Position numbers and translations under genes: made by a program | Shown: piece by piece, positions 20,709 through 30,814 of the stretch | How positions within the stretch are numbered: the stretch's first letter is position 1 | Layout of the letters: the number at the start of each line of letters is the position of its first letter | Notes under the pieces: generated by a model | What the model saw: the letters and a program-made list of their open reading frames with translations, nothing else | What the model was told of the DNA's origin: nothing | Databases searched by the model: none | NCBI GenBank assembly: GCA_029961685.1 | Contig: JARWKL010000008.1 | Location: 37,644,144 to 37,708,143 of the forward strand | Length of the DNA stretch: 64,000 nucleotides | From: Aristolochia californica | Lineage: Eukaryota > Streptophyta > Magnoliopsida > Piperales > Aristolochiaceae | Direction: 5' to 3'

Positions 20709-22644
20709 TGTTATGCATGCAATAACATTATTATTTTAGTGTTTTCTTTAATTTACGTTATTTTATTTCAGTTTTCGGCCACTTGGGTATTTTTGTAATA
20801 TTTTATTTATAGGGGTATTTTTGGAATATTTTATTTATAGGGGTATTTTTAGAATATTTTATTTTAAACCCTAACAGGGTGAACCCTATTTAAGGGGTAA
20901 GACTAATGAGAAATAAAAGCATTGAAGTATTAAGAATTAGGTTAAATCTAGCGTAAAGAGACTTAGAGTTCTCCTCAACGAGCTCTAGGGTTTTCAAGCT
21001 TCCCTTAGGCTTGATCTTGCGTTTTCGTCTTCCCCATGTCTTCCTACTATCCCTACAGTAATGCATGGAAGACCCGTGGCAGACCCCAGATCCTCCCAAA
21101 GAATCCTTGTGTCAGAGCGGAAACACAATAGATTATTATTCTATATCTCAAGAAGGAACACAAACTCGCATGGAGAAGGTATACAACTCCGCGGACAAAC
21201 TATACAAAGAATTTAGAGAAGCACAAGCATTATATGAAATTTTCATGGAATGCTGGACAAGGGACCCACGCGCTACTGCAAAACAGGTCACACAACCTGA
21301 ATTCTCCGAGCATGACAGTGGCACAAAAGACGCAGCAGAAGCTCTCTCAGACGAATAGAAGACTGTCTCGGAAAAGCTCACCAATCCGACGGCGGAGACA
21401 CCGGAATTTCAAAAATGGAAGGGGCTCACCATTTCCCAATGGACGCCGTGCGTATCTCCGAACCGAAGCTGCTGCGGGGAGGTGATTTCCTAACAGAGGA
21501 AATTTCGAATTCGTCAGCACAGGAGGATTTGGGGGTGACCGCAAATCCAAAATCGGAGGGGAATAGGAAATTTCGTCAGTGCCGTAGGCAAAATTTTCGA
21601 TGGAATTTCCGCTAGTCTCTGTTCCGGGGGGCTGAGAAACAGAGGTTCTCTGTCTCGGCAATGCTCCCAGCGGCGAAGCCCCAACGGGCTTCTCTTCGCC
21701 ACCGGCGAACCAGGATAGTTCGTCGACGCCATAATCGACTTTTCCGGAAGGGATCTCGGTTCCGGGAGGCTGAGCAACTACGATTCACAAGTTTTCGAGA
21801 TCCCTCTATCTCGAAAACTATCCAGGCGGCGAAGCCCCGATGGGCTGTGATACGCCACCGGAAAATCAGGCGACTCCGTCGGTGCCGGGAGAGAGGAAGG
21901 AGACGTTCGTCGCCGGCCTTCGTTGGTGCCGTGAGGAAAGAATCCGCCGGCCGCAGAGTTTGGGAACTGCCGAAGGAAGAAGACGAGTTCCGATTAAATT
22001 TTCCTAACTTAGGAAAATTTAATCTGCCCGGTCCGCTGAGTCACACGCCGGACCGGGTTCCTGAACCGAGTCAACCCATGTTAACTCGGACCGGCCCAAA
22101 AAAAAAAAAAGTGGGCAAACAGAGGGGGGGTCATAGTTATTGCGGATGCTACTACGACACCGGTGGAGACGTCGACATACAGACACTACTTCCGAGCTTG
22201 AGGACAAGCTCGTCTTCCAAGGGGGGTGTAATGTTATGCACGCAATAACATTATTATTTTATTATTTTCTATAATTTATGTTATTTTATTTCAGTTTTAG
22301 GCCATAGGGGTATTTTTGGAATATTTTATTTATAGGGGTATTTTTGGAATATTTTATTTATAGGGGTATTTTTAGAATATTTTATTGTAAACCCTAACAG
22401 GGTGAACCCTATTTAAGGGGTAAGAGTAATGAGAAATAAAAGCATTGAAGTATTAAGAATTAGGTTAAATCTAGCGTAAAGAGACTTAGAGTTCTCCTCA
22501 ACAAACTCTAGGGTTTTCAAGCTTCCCTTAGGCTTGATCTTTCATTTTCGTCTTCCCCATGTTTTCCTACTATCCCTACAGTAATGCATGGAAGACCCGT
22601 AACCCGTGGCAGACCCCAGATCCTCCCAAAGAATCCTTGTGTCA
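20709..22644 (+). mobile_element. Element F: short non-autonomous LTR element nested in A
   Basis: Direct LTRs at 20,709-21,114 and 22,232-22,644 start TGTTATGCA(T/C)GCAATAACA and end CCTTGTGTCA. Both carry repeats of GGGGTATTTTTGGAATATTT and the phrase AACCCTAACAGGGTGAACCC. The 1.1-kb interior lacks retroviral-type domains. It ends in CTTCCAAGGGGGG just before the second LTR, which gives plus orientation. Long open frames at 21,661-22,248 are Arg-rich, without conserved motifs, and run into the LTR. No target duplication was identified. Confidence 0.8.
21992..22024. repeat. Perfect palindromic hairpin inside element F
   Basis: Sixteen-base arms (21,992-22,007 and 22,009-22,024) around C22,008. 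The core is TTTCCTAA-C-TTAGGAAA and the outer arms are GATTAAAT and its complement. It is followed by GC-rich sequence with TGAGTC and GAGTCAAC words. Confidence 0.92.
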
Positions 22645-22765
22645 GATCCGAGACTGTAACAAAACAGTACCCTCGGGTCTGCCGGTTGGCTGGTTTGCTA
22701 GCTCGTTGGCTTGACTCGGGCGAGTCTGGTTCTCCGCAGAACAGGAGTTGGCCCGAGTGATTATC

Positions 22766-22792
22766 TCATGTTTCCTAACTTAGGAAACATGA
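22766..22792. repeat. Palindromic hairpin, 13-bp arms
   Basis: Arms TCATGTTTCCTAA and TTAGGAAACATGA around C22,779. Same core as the other copies, with a different but still complementary outer arm. Confidence 0.9.
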
Positions 22793-22903
22793 AATATATG
22801 AATAGTATCTTCTTCCCCACTTCGGCGCCTAAGACTATCAGCGGAAACAGTCTAGAAAAAACTCGGCAATGATAATATTCTCCATGGTAATGCACTGGAT
22901 TCG

Positions 22904-22922
22904 GTTTCCTAACTTAGGAAAC
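22904..22922. repeat. Palindromic hairpin, 9-bp arms
   Basis: GTTTCCTAA-C-TTAGGAAAC. It lies 125 bp from the preceding hairpin. Confidence 0.88.
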
Positions 22923-23660
22923 AAAAAAATTAATTTGGCAACTACTTCTTCCTCTTCTCGGCGCCAAAGAGAATGGCTGAACAAAAATATCCAGATTCTG
23001 GAAACGAAAAATGGAAGGAAGTATCATCGAACAGAGCTTCTCTTCGAGAGGAAACTTTCCGAGAGCAGCAACGTTCGGGCCAAGGATCCCGGAGAAGCAA
23101 TCAGGAAGGGAAACTTTCATCCTTGGCAAATTCTCTCCATCTTCTTCTATTTTGATTTCGATTCTTCTGTGTTTTCTGACCTTGTCGGGATCCAGTGAAG
23201 GGAAGGAAACTCACTGCCCAAACTCTTCTTTCTTCTTTAGAATACTGCTGTGTGTCTTCTTGGTTTCGAAAACGGAGCTTGTGAAAGGAAACATCACTAT
23301 GACTAGGGTTGCGTCGAGTGATAGTTTGGATTTTGGGAGTGTTGTCTGAGTTTTCTTTCATACGAGTAAATCCTCTGTAACTGAAAAGTCATACAAGATG
23401 GCAGGATGGTAATAAAAGGTCATCTTATAGAGATGGGATTGATGTAATTAAGTTAAAGTTTCAGGGTTAAAACCCTATACCTAAACCCTAAGTTCAGGGG
23501 TATTATTATAATATTATAATTTCATAAATCTATAAATAGAGCTTCAGGGGGAGGGTTAGGAATCATCAAGTCTATAACCCTTCTTCCTCCTGTTTTCTCC
23601 CAATGGGTTTCACTCCCTTTTTCTCTATGATCTAAATTCATGGAGTCCTGAAAATCAGCA

Positions 23661-23672
23661 TGGTATTAGAGC
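23661..23672 (+). other. Primer-binding site of element E
   Basis: TGGTATTAGAGC right after the LTR end; one substitution from the initiator-Met site TGGTATCAGAGC. Confidence 0.8.
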
Positions 23673-24180
23673 ATTGATTTTATAGGACTCGTAGGTATGG
23701 TTTTTTCAGGATTCCTGAAACCTGTTATTTTTCTTTTCTTGATGGTTTTTTTTACAGTTCTTAGAATTTAGTTTTTAGATTTTGGCAGATTTTCTTTTAT
23801 CAAAATTGCCGTAGACCTCCAGAACTCGCTCTGTTCAGAAGCGAAAAAGACAACATTGTCAGCTTGGTTTCCGTTTCTGAAGACCGAAGGCTCGGCTACT
23901 CTGCATTAGGTTTGGAATATTTTTTCATTGGCATTTTGGAGCAGTTTTTTATTTCAGAAACTCTCTACCCTGAATAATTGGGGAGTTGCTGTTTCTGGAG
24001 TTCGGAAATCACCAGCGTCGCAGGGAAGAAGTAGACGCTGGTGTTCTGCTGGCATCTTCCTGAAATCTTTGTTGCTGTTTTTCGGAAACTCCTTTGGGCC
24101 TATGTGGGAAAGTTTCCTCCTGCTGAGTTCTGTTTCCGCCGAAGAACCCGTGAGGAAGACGAAACTGTAGCAAAATTAAT

Positions 24181-24199
24181 GTTTCCTAAGTTAGGAAAC
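24181..24199. repeat. Palindromic hairpin in element E
   Basis: GTTTCCTAA-G-TTAGGAAAC: the same core with the centre base complemented, as expected for the opposite element orientation. AATTAAT sequences flank it on both sides. Confidence 0.88.
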
Positions 24200-24714
24200 T
24201 CAATTAATCAGTCGGGCCCGCTCCTGTTCTGCAGAGACCCGGACTCGCCCGAGTCAACTCGGACCAATGAGCCAGCGTACCAGCAACCCGAGTTATTGTT
24301 TTTGCACCAGCCGGACCAAGTCAACTAGGACCAACTCGGTCTGGGTCAACCCAACCAGACCAACTCAGGTCTAGGTCAACCTGACTCACCACTTATTTTC
24401 TACCTCCATAAATGTGTCCAAGATTTCGGAGCAACTCGTTGGGCGTCATGAACGAGAGCACCAGCATTCATTTGCAGCAAGCTGGGAGTTCATGCTATTC
24501 TCTCAACCCCAGCTTGAGGGGGAGTGTTGGAAGACAGGGCCCAAACCCATAAGACCAAGGAAGACTCGTGCAACCAAGAGATATAGAAGACAAGCTCAAA
24601 GCCCACGGATCGAGGAGCTACATCCAGCATGAGTTAAGACTGGAGTATGGAGCAATGTCTTAGCATCTAGGAGAAGAACAGAGCAGGTCTGCTCTGTAGT
24701 CGCCGTGATCGGAG

Positions 24715-24900
24715 ACGCTTTGACATCACCGAAGATGCTCTGTCGTCACCACATTACCAAACATGCTTTGTCGTGACCACAAAACCGAAGACGCTCTGTT
24801 GTCACCAAAGACCCTCTATCGTCACCCATAACCGAAGATGCTCTGTCGTCACCCGTCATCGAAGATGCTCTGTCGTCACCCATCACCAAAGACTGTCTCG
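24715..24900. repeat. Short imperfect repeats in element E
   Basis: Five to six copies of a roughly 25-bp unit around GAAGATGCTCTGTCGTCACC, with variable spacing and substitutions, within the interior of element E. Confidence 0.7.
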
Positions 24901-25545
24901 AATTAATCTCTGGTTCGTCGTGAGAGCACGATTCAAAAGTGATCTCGACGAAGAAGACAACGAGACCAGATTTGACTCGGACCAGACTTGATCGAACCGA
25001 ATTACCAAATCGGACCGAACTGAACATCCGAATTGGATCGCACAAATAGACTTCCACTGATCGCACCTGATGGAGCACTCAAGAAGAGCGGATATATGGC
25101 ATATTTTGTCTCAGACCAAGAGTAGTATGTAGCAATAACTTATACAACTCACTTGGCAAGTTGGGTATCCAATATCTGTAAGCACCAACTTGAGGGGGAG
25201 TGTTAGCGTGAGCTATCTGAGTTTTCTTTCATATGAGGAAATCCTCCGTAGGATCAAAACGAAAAAGTCATTCAAGATGGCGGGATGGTAAATAAAGGGT
25301 CATCTCATAGAGATGGCATTGATGTAATTAAGTTAAAGTTCTAGGGTTAAAACCCTAAACCCTAAGTTCAGGGGTATTATTGTAATATTGTAGTTTCATA
25401 AATCTATAAATAGAGCTTCAGGGGGAGGGTTAGGAATTATCAAGTCCATAACCCTTCTTCCTCTTGTTTTCTCCCAATGGGTTTCTCTCCCTTTTTCTCC
25501 ATGAGCTAAATTCATGGAGTCCAGAAAATTCACTCGAAGGCGAAT

Positions 25546-25938
25546 ATGCGTTGCGTGAATGCAGATTCGTCGGACAAAGACGGCAAGCCGTTCATGGAAG
25601 TAGACCCAATCGGCCATTATGACCGGTATGGCAAGCTGCTCGGCGCTGGAGCAATGAAGAAGGTGTACCACGGGTTTGATCAGGAGGAGGTTATAGAGGT
25701 GGCGTGGAACTAGGTGAAACTACACAACTTCAGTGATGATTGCACGGTTATCAATCGTCTCTTCTCTGAGGTGCGGCTGCCGCGAAAGCTGAAGCACCCC
25801 AACATCATTCACCTCTACAATGTCTGGACCGATGAAGAGCATAACACACTCAACTTCATTACCGAGGTTTGCACCTCTGGTAACCTGCACGAGTACCGGA
25901 AGAAGCATCATCAAGTATCGGTCTCGGTGGTGCCGTAG
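25546..25938 (+). pseudogene. WNK-type protein kinase fragment captured inside element A
   Basis: N-terminal part of a plant WNK (with-no-lysine) Ser/Thr kinase. The peptide reads [20 protein letters not shown] (glycine loop GAGAMKKVY), then IEVAWN, where Asn occupies the usual catalytic lysine position as in WNKs, then VKLHNFSDD, LKHPNIIHLYNVW and LNFITEVCTSGNLHEYRKKH. It is broken by TAG at 25,711-25,713, where relatives have Gln, and stops at 25,938 before the catalytic loop (HRD) and DFG/DLG region. It lies on the plus strand, antisense to element A, between the 3' LTR of E and the primer-binding site of A. I infer a gene piece carried by a retroelement. Confidence 0.85.
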
Positions 25939-26361
25939 TGCCCCTCTGCGCCGGTATAATCGCCTACACCCTCTAAAATACTTTGGCTTGAACTAAGGGA
26001 CCTTAAAAGGTGTGCCCATTACTTTCCTCCTGGGCTGTCCTTCTGAGCAGAGGAACACCCAACTTTCGATGACTAGAAACCACTTCAAGTTTGGAGTTAT
26101 CCAGGGATGATAAATTATGAGTTCTCTTGGGATGGCAGATGCGGAGGAGCACAAGCTCTCATATGAAAATTGGTTTTGATGCTTACATAACGGGTGTCAA
26201 TTACCGAAGTATAGAAGAAAAAAAAACAGAAACACTGTGTAATGCTAGTAGCAGGAAAAAGGAGCAAAAAAATAAAAGGAACGATGTTCTAGCTACTATG
26301 AAAAAAAAACCCAACGGGGAGTGAGATATGAAAAACCATAGTCGGAGTCTTGAAAATCAAA
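25939..26361. other. Leader side of element A interior
   Basis: Non-coding sequence between the WNK fragment and the primer-binding site. It could be more of the captured kinase locus (intron or flank) or the A leader; no motif decides this. Confidence 0.35.
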
Positions 26362-26373
26362 GCTCTGATACCA
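26362..26373 (-). other. Primer-binding site of element A
   Basis: Plus strand GCTCTGATACCA, i.e. TGGTATCAGAGC on the element strand, a perfect initiator-Met tRNA site abutting the LTR at 26,374. Confidence 0.92.
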
Positions 26374-26880
26374 TGTTGATTTTCAGGACTCCATGAATTT
26401 AGCTCATGGAGAAAAAGGGAGAGAAACCCATTGGAAGAAAACTGGAGGAAGAAGGGTTATGGAATTGATTATCCCTTACCCTCTCCCTGAAACTCTATTT
26501 ATAGATTTATGAAACTATAATATTACAATAATACCCCTGAACTTAGGGTTTAGGGTTTTAACCCTGGAACTTTAACATAATTATATCAATGCCATCTCTA
26601 TGAGATGACCCTTTATTTACCTTCCTTCCATCAATGTATATGGGCCTTGAGCTCATCTTCTTTATCTCTTGGATCCATGGGTCTTCATTGGTCTTATGGG
26701 CCTAGGCCCATCTTCTTATACACTTTGATATGTGTGTCTTCCTTGGTCGTGTGGGCTTGTGCCGTGTCTGCCAACACTCCCCCTCAAGCTGGGGGTGAGA
26801 GAACAACATGAACTCCAGCTTGCTGCAAATGATGTATAATTTTTTATTTTTTTTGTATAATATGTTTTCATCTTCCAACA
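26374..26880 (-). mobile_element. Element A 5' LTR (right)
   Basis: TGTTGATTTTCAGG ... CATCTTCCAACA. It contains an extra internal copy of CCAACACTCCCCCTCAAGCTGG (26,771 on), i.e. a polypurine tract plus LTR start located about 104 bp inside the LTR end. Confidence 0.88.
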
Positions 26881-26885
26881 TTATC

Positions 26886-29400
26886 AATTGTAGTTAGTTG
26901 TTGCTCTGACACTTCAAACACATTTTTTAATTTCTGGACAATCCACATCGAGCGACCCCTTTAAGGGTCCTCCAGGTAAAAACCTGTTTTGTTTGAAATA
27001 CCAACTCGAATGGATCGTCATTGCACCATGTCCTTGAGGTATTGACAAAGGTGAACCAATTACAATCATGATACCTTATCTTGTGTTACTACTTCAAGTG
27101 ACTTGCACTTGAGAATATAAATAGAATTATTGCCCAAGTATTGTAGTTCAGTTACATCCGTTACAATCCCATAATAGTCTTTATAATACCCATTTACAAT
27201 GATGTTGTTATTTTGAGTCTTACGATTTGTCTCTAGTTGTTCAGTGTGGATTGTGTATGCCATCAACTATATACCTCGAATAGGTGTTAATTGATATAGG
27301 ATTTATACCTATAGTAGATATCAGCGTTTAATTCAACTTGACGACAAGCCATTAAAATTTTGATGTACAATAGATAAGATGACATAAGGAATATTAACAT
27401 GCAACTAACCTTGTATTTGAATCCATATATACTTAATGGAGAAAACTAACCTTTTCTTTGAACTAATAGCAAACTCTTCTTCATGCCATTGGTCCAAATT
27501 TGTTATACCCTCTCTTTTAAAAACAATCTTTGTGTTTACTATTTATCTTAAATACTAAATAATTAAAAGCTTGTATAGCTAAACTTATAAGAGGAAGTCA
27601 ACAAAAGCTTACAAGAGATATTCTTCGATCTCGTCGCAGTTGTTCAATACAACCCTCAATATTTTTTTATACAAGACTAGGTCAAGAATTATTTTGGTCC
27701 TTCCACTTTTATGACAAGTAGAGTCTACAAAAAATAATTTTGCCCTTAAGGCAATCTGTTAAGTTGTGGAGCCTAATTAACACCTTACGCTGAATCGGTA
27801 CGTGGGTCGACCTTCGTGATAAAGAATTTGTGGTGATTGGATGGAAGACAGGGAGCCCCCACTAGATCAATAATATATTAATTATTTTTTATTAAGGGTA
27901 GTTTAGGTATTTCACACTTGTAATGCGGTTGCGATAATTTTCTCTTTATATTTTGGGGCGCCATTGTTAAGGTTTTATCACCCGAAGTATTATTATCAGA
28001 GCAACATCATCTATTGCGGCCGAAGAGGTTAGAGAAATGATTTCTCTTTTAAACTACTCCATCTTTATAGTGGACTACTGCAACGGCAAAAGACAGGACG
28101 TAGTCTCACCTTAAGGCGAACTTCTATAAATCTTGTTGTAGTTTCGCATTTGTTTTTCCTTCTTTTACGATTATTGTTATTGTTCACGATAGTTTGGAAT
28201 TAGGGCGTCTGATTCCTAACACATTCTGCATCTCCATCATCATTCTAATCTATCTGGTTAAATATTCTTTCAACTCTATCCAAGTACATAGAGTAGAACA
28301 TCAAAGCTTCATTACCAATATATGCATGAACGATTGAACCTTCTAGACAAGCTTTATTTAGTATTGATATTTTTAATTTACGAAGAAGCTTCTCAATTGG
28401 GTATATCCATTGATATTGTATCGAACCATAGAGTAGTGTTTCATAGGATAGATGAACTGCCAGATGAACCATCACATAAAAAAAGGACTATAGGAAAATA
28501 TTTTCCAACTTACACAGGATTACCATGATGTCACCTTGTAATTTCTTCAAGATAATAACTTTGTGTTTTGGAGCACAAGTCTTTGAAGAATAATCTCAAC
28601 TAGATAATTGGTGTTGATATGCTATTGAATGGATATCCATGTAAATGTCACATCATTACATGGCAATTATGACTCTTTAGGTCTAATACATATGGGGGAT
28701 CAACCTCGATGCATCCTAATATATTTGAAGGATATCCATAAGGAAATTTATTGTTACAATGCCAAACACAAAATCATTTTTTTCTCTTGTTAAGACATGT
28801 TGAACGATGCAAGAGACATGTAAGCCGAATCACTGCCTCTTCTCAAGTGTAAGTCATTTCCTATCCCCATATCTTTCAAGTCAAACCCAACTTTCATAAA
28901 GTCTTTCCTTTTACCACTTACATTAAAAAATGTGACATAGTACTATCATGAGGATATAACTCCTTATTGACATTCATGAACAAGTGAGAAGTTTGTCATG
29001 CCCACTTATTCCAATTCTTGAATAATTGGTATGACTACTAGCCTATGATTGATTGTCATTACAGAAGGTTTATTTAGCTTGCACATCATGGATGAGATCA
29101 TGAATTTCGTCAAGTATACAAAATTCACTTGTTGTTCGATGATTGACATGTATTGTAGAGGTCGCCTTTGGCGAGTTCCCTCATGGCTATCAATTTGTTC
29201 CCCATGAAATGTCCAATGGATATAACTTAGTAACACCCCCTTTTAATGTACAGGTGGTCCTCTATTTGTTGTACATCCCGATAAACCTTATTAGTACACA
29301 CTCGACAAGGACAACACACCTTGTTATCTAAACCTACCATAGATTTTTCATATGTCATTTGAATAAAAAAGCCTCTAGTCCTTTCTTGTATTCTTCACCC
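26886..29400 (-). pseudogene. CACTA (En/Spm) transposase remnant, TNP2 type
   Basis: Three landmark regions are in the right order on the minus strand. Near 29,200 is TTWIFHGE-like sequence (YIHWTFHGEQ), the transposase-associated N-terminus. Near 28,690 is LKSHNCHVMM, the end of the Transposase_21 region. At 28,245-28,475 is MVHLAVHLSYETLLYGSIQY with WIYPIEK and YLDRVERIFNQ, a DUF4218-type domain. At 27,066-27,266 is HTEQLETNRKTQNN with DYYGIVTDVTELQYLG, a DUF4216-type domain, continuing as VNTSRTWCNDDPF toward 26,950. Many stops and frame changes are present. Element A is inserted at its 3' coding end (26,886). The transposon termini were not located. Confidence 0.85.
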
Positions 29401-29557
29401 AGGGATTTGTTGTGAACAATCTTCATCCAGCTCTTATGCATTTACTGCTTAACACCAATATATTTTTCACACAAAGTAGCCATTGACAATAACCATCTAT
29501 ATGAAACAAGATCCTACTTTAAGATCTATATTTTTAAACAAGACAAGTCCCAAACTG

Positions 29558-29880
29558 TTGGAAGTAAAGTTGTTCATAGAGTGGTTGTTTCTATTTCAAC
29601 ACTTATGTATTTACTTTTTTAACTTTTCATTTAAGGGCAAGGGTACATTTGACATTATGTAATGAGTTGATTGATCTATAAAAAAAGGAGGAAGAGGAGT
29701 GTTGAACCTAATTGAGAAGCACTTCAACTTGCCCTAATCTTCTCTCATACATGTTTTCTCTTCTCTCATCGATTTCTCTCTTCTTCTTTCATCCTCTTCC
29801 TTCTCTCCTCTACACCTCGTTTTAACCTCTTCTCACTCACACTTGTAAACTCTTTCAGATATGAAACCCAAAAATTTGAT
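29558..29880 (+). mobile_element. LTR-like sequence
   Basis: Starts TGTTGGAAGTAAAG. It has a TATA-like TCTATAAAAAAAGGAGG and a long CT-rich leader (TTCTCTCATCGATTTCTCTC), the usual layout of U3-R-U5. It may be the 5' LTR of the Copia remnant further right. No primer site was identified. Confidence 0.4.
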
Positions 29881-30790
29881 GTGGTGTCTTAGAAGGTGTT
29901 CTATGGTTTCATTAAAAGCTACTCAATATTTCAATTTAAAGCTCAATGGAAGTTAAACTAAAGCCATGCAAGTTTCCACCTTCAAGTTCTCCAATTTGAT
30001 CAAATAAGTTTTCAATTGAAATTAAGTTCTTTTATTCCATAGGCATTAAAACATTAGGTTTAAGGTGCCTTTTAAATTCCTTTTTTTTGGCCTTCCAAAT
30101 TCTCCATACATGTGCAAGGGTTTGTCTCAAAACAAGGGTCAATTTTTCATTCTCTAATTAGACTTGATCAAATCAAGTTGTGTTATTTGTATTGCATGGA
30201 AAAAATAATTTAAAAAATTCCTCGTTATCGGCTTCCTTCATCTTTTATTTTTAGTGAAATTTCATGTCTAATTTGTGGCTTGAAACCCTAAATTAGGGTT
30301 TTGTCAATTTTTAATCGTAAGAAATTTCATGTTCAAGCATGTAGTGTTTGCTTATTCTTTTTCAAAACGTTTTCCATACATCAATATTTCTTATATATTT
30401 GGCATTTATTCCACATACTATAGAGTCTCAAATGAGTGTTTTTTTAATTCCTCAATTCTGCCAGACTCATATGGTCTATTTCAACTATACTCATGACCTA
30501 CATGCAATAGTGTTTTCCTACCCATACTGTGTACTCTCCTTACTTCTTAGTTCATTCTTTCAAATTTTGAATTGTAGCCTACCATGTCCATATTTGGTCA
30601 ATTCAATTATCAGAACATGGTTGAAAGAGTGGACAAGTCATTGGGTTCCCTTAGTGAGTTTAGGGAAGCATTAGTTTTTGAGGATTACAACAATTCCTCT
30701 CAAAGACCTTTCTAATTATGCTACATGGGGCCAATGTATTAAGCGATTACTTGAGATCTTACTAGCCACCTCTCTAAGCCACACAACACT
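29881..30790. other. Non-coding stretch
   Basis: T-rich sequence with an open frame at 30,348-30,674 that shows no domain. It could be leader sequence of the Copia remnant that follows. Confidence 0.3.
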
Positions 30791-30791
30791 T

Positions 30792-30810
30792 CCCCCCCCC
30801 CCCCCCCCCC
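30792..30810. repeat. C19 homopolymer
   Basis: A run of 19 C at the start of the Copia remnant; also a likely place for assembly or sequencing error. Confidence 0.9.
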
Positions 30811-30814
30811 TCCC

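Larger units (their letters stand above)
22645..23339. mobile_element. Element A interior between F and E, with two hairpins
   Basis: Resumes element A leader sequence: GACTCGG/CGAGTC-rich words, then palindromes at 22,766 and 22,904, each followed by a TTCTTCC(C/T)C-type phrase. Element D has the same arrangement at 46,150-46,260. Short overlapping open frames (22,869-23,349) are unconvincing as genes. Confidence 0.5.
23340..25532 (+). mobile_element. Element E: non-autonomous LTR element nested in A
   Basis: LTRs at 23,340-23,660 and 25,201-25,532 share the order GAGTTTTCTTTCATA, GATGTAATTAAGTTAAAGTT, CTATAAATAGAGCTTCAGGG and AAATTCATGGAGTCC. The second follows a polypurine tract CAACTTGAGGGGGAG. 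The internal 1.5 kb has no gag-pol. It carries a hairpin at 24,181, a second internal PPT-plus-TGTTGGAAGAC (about 24,517-24,540), and repeats of GATGCTCTGTCGTCACC around 24,720-24,890. Its LTR shares the R/U5 half with family A but has a different U3. The first LTR has lost part of its head. Confidence 0.75.
19269..26880 (-). mobile_element. Element A: nested minus-strand LTR retrotransposon, TTATC target duplication
   Basis: Bounded by two similar LTRs (19,269-19,799 and 26,374-26,880) and by the same 5-bp flank TTATC (19,264-19,268 and 26,881-26,885). A primer-binding site complement lies inside the right LTR and a polypurine complement inside the left LTR, so the element points left. The 6.6-kb interior has no gag-pol of its own. 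It holds a minisatellite, nested LTR elements F and E, palindromic hairpins and a WNK gene fragment. It was inserted near the end of a CACTA transposase coding remnant. Confidence 0.85.

Noticed and set aside
21661..22248. 195-codon open frame in element F
   Set aside because: Arg-rich, without recognisable domains, runs into the second LTR and crosses the palindrome; more likely non-coding leader sequence.
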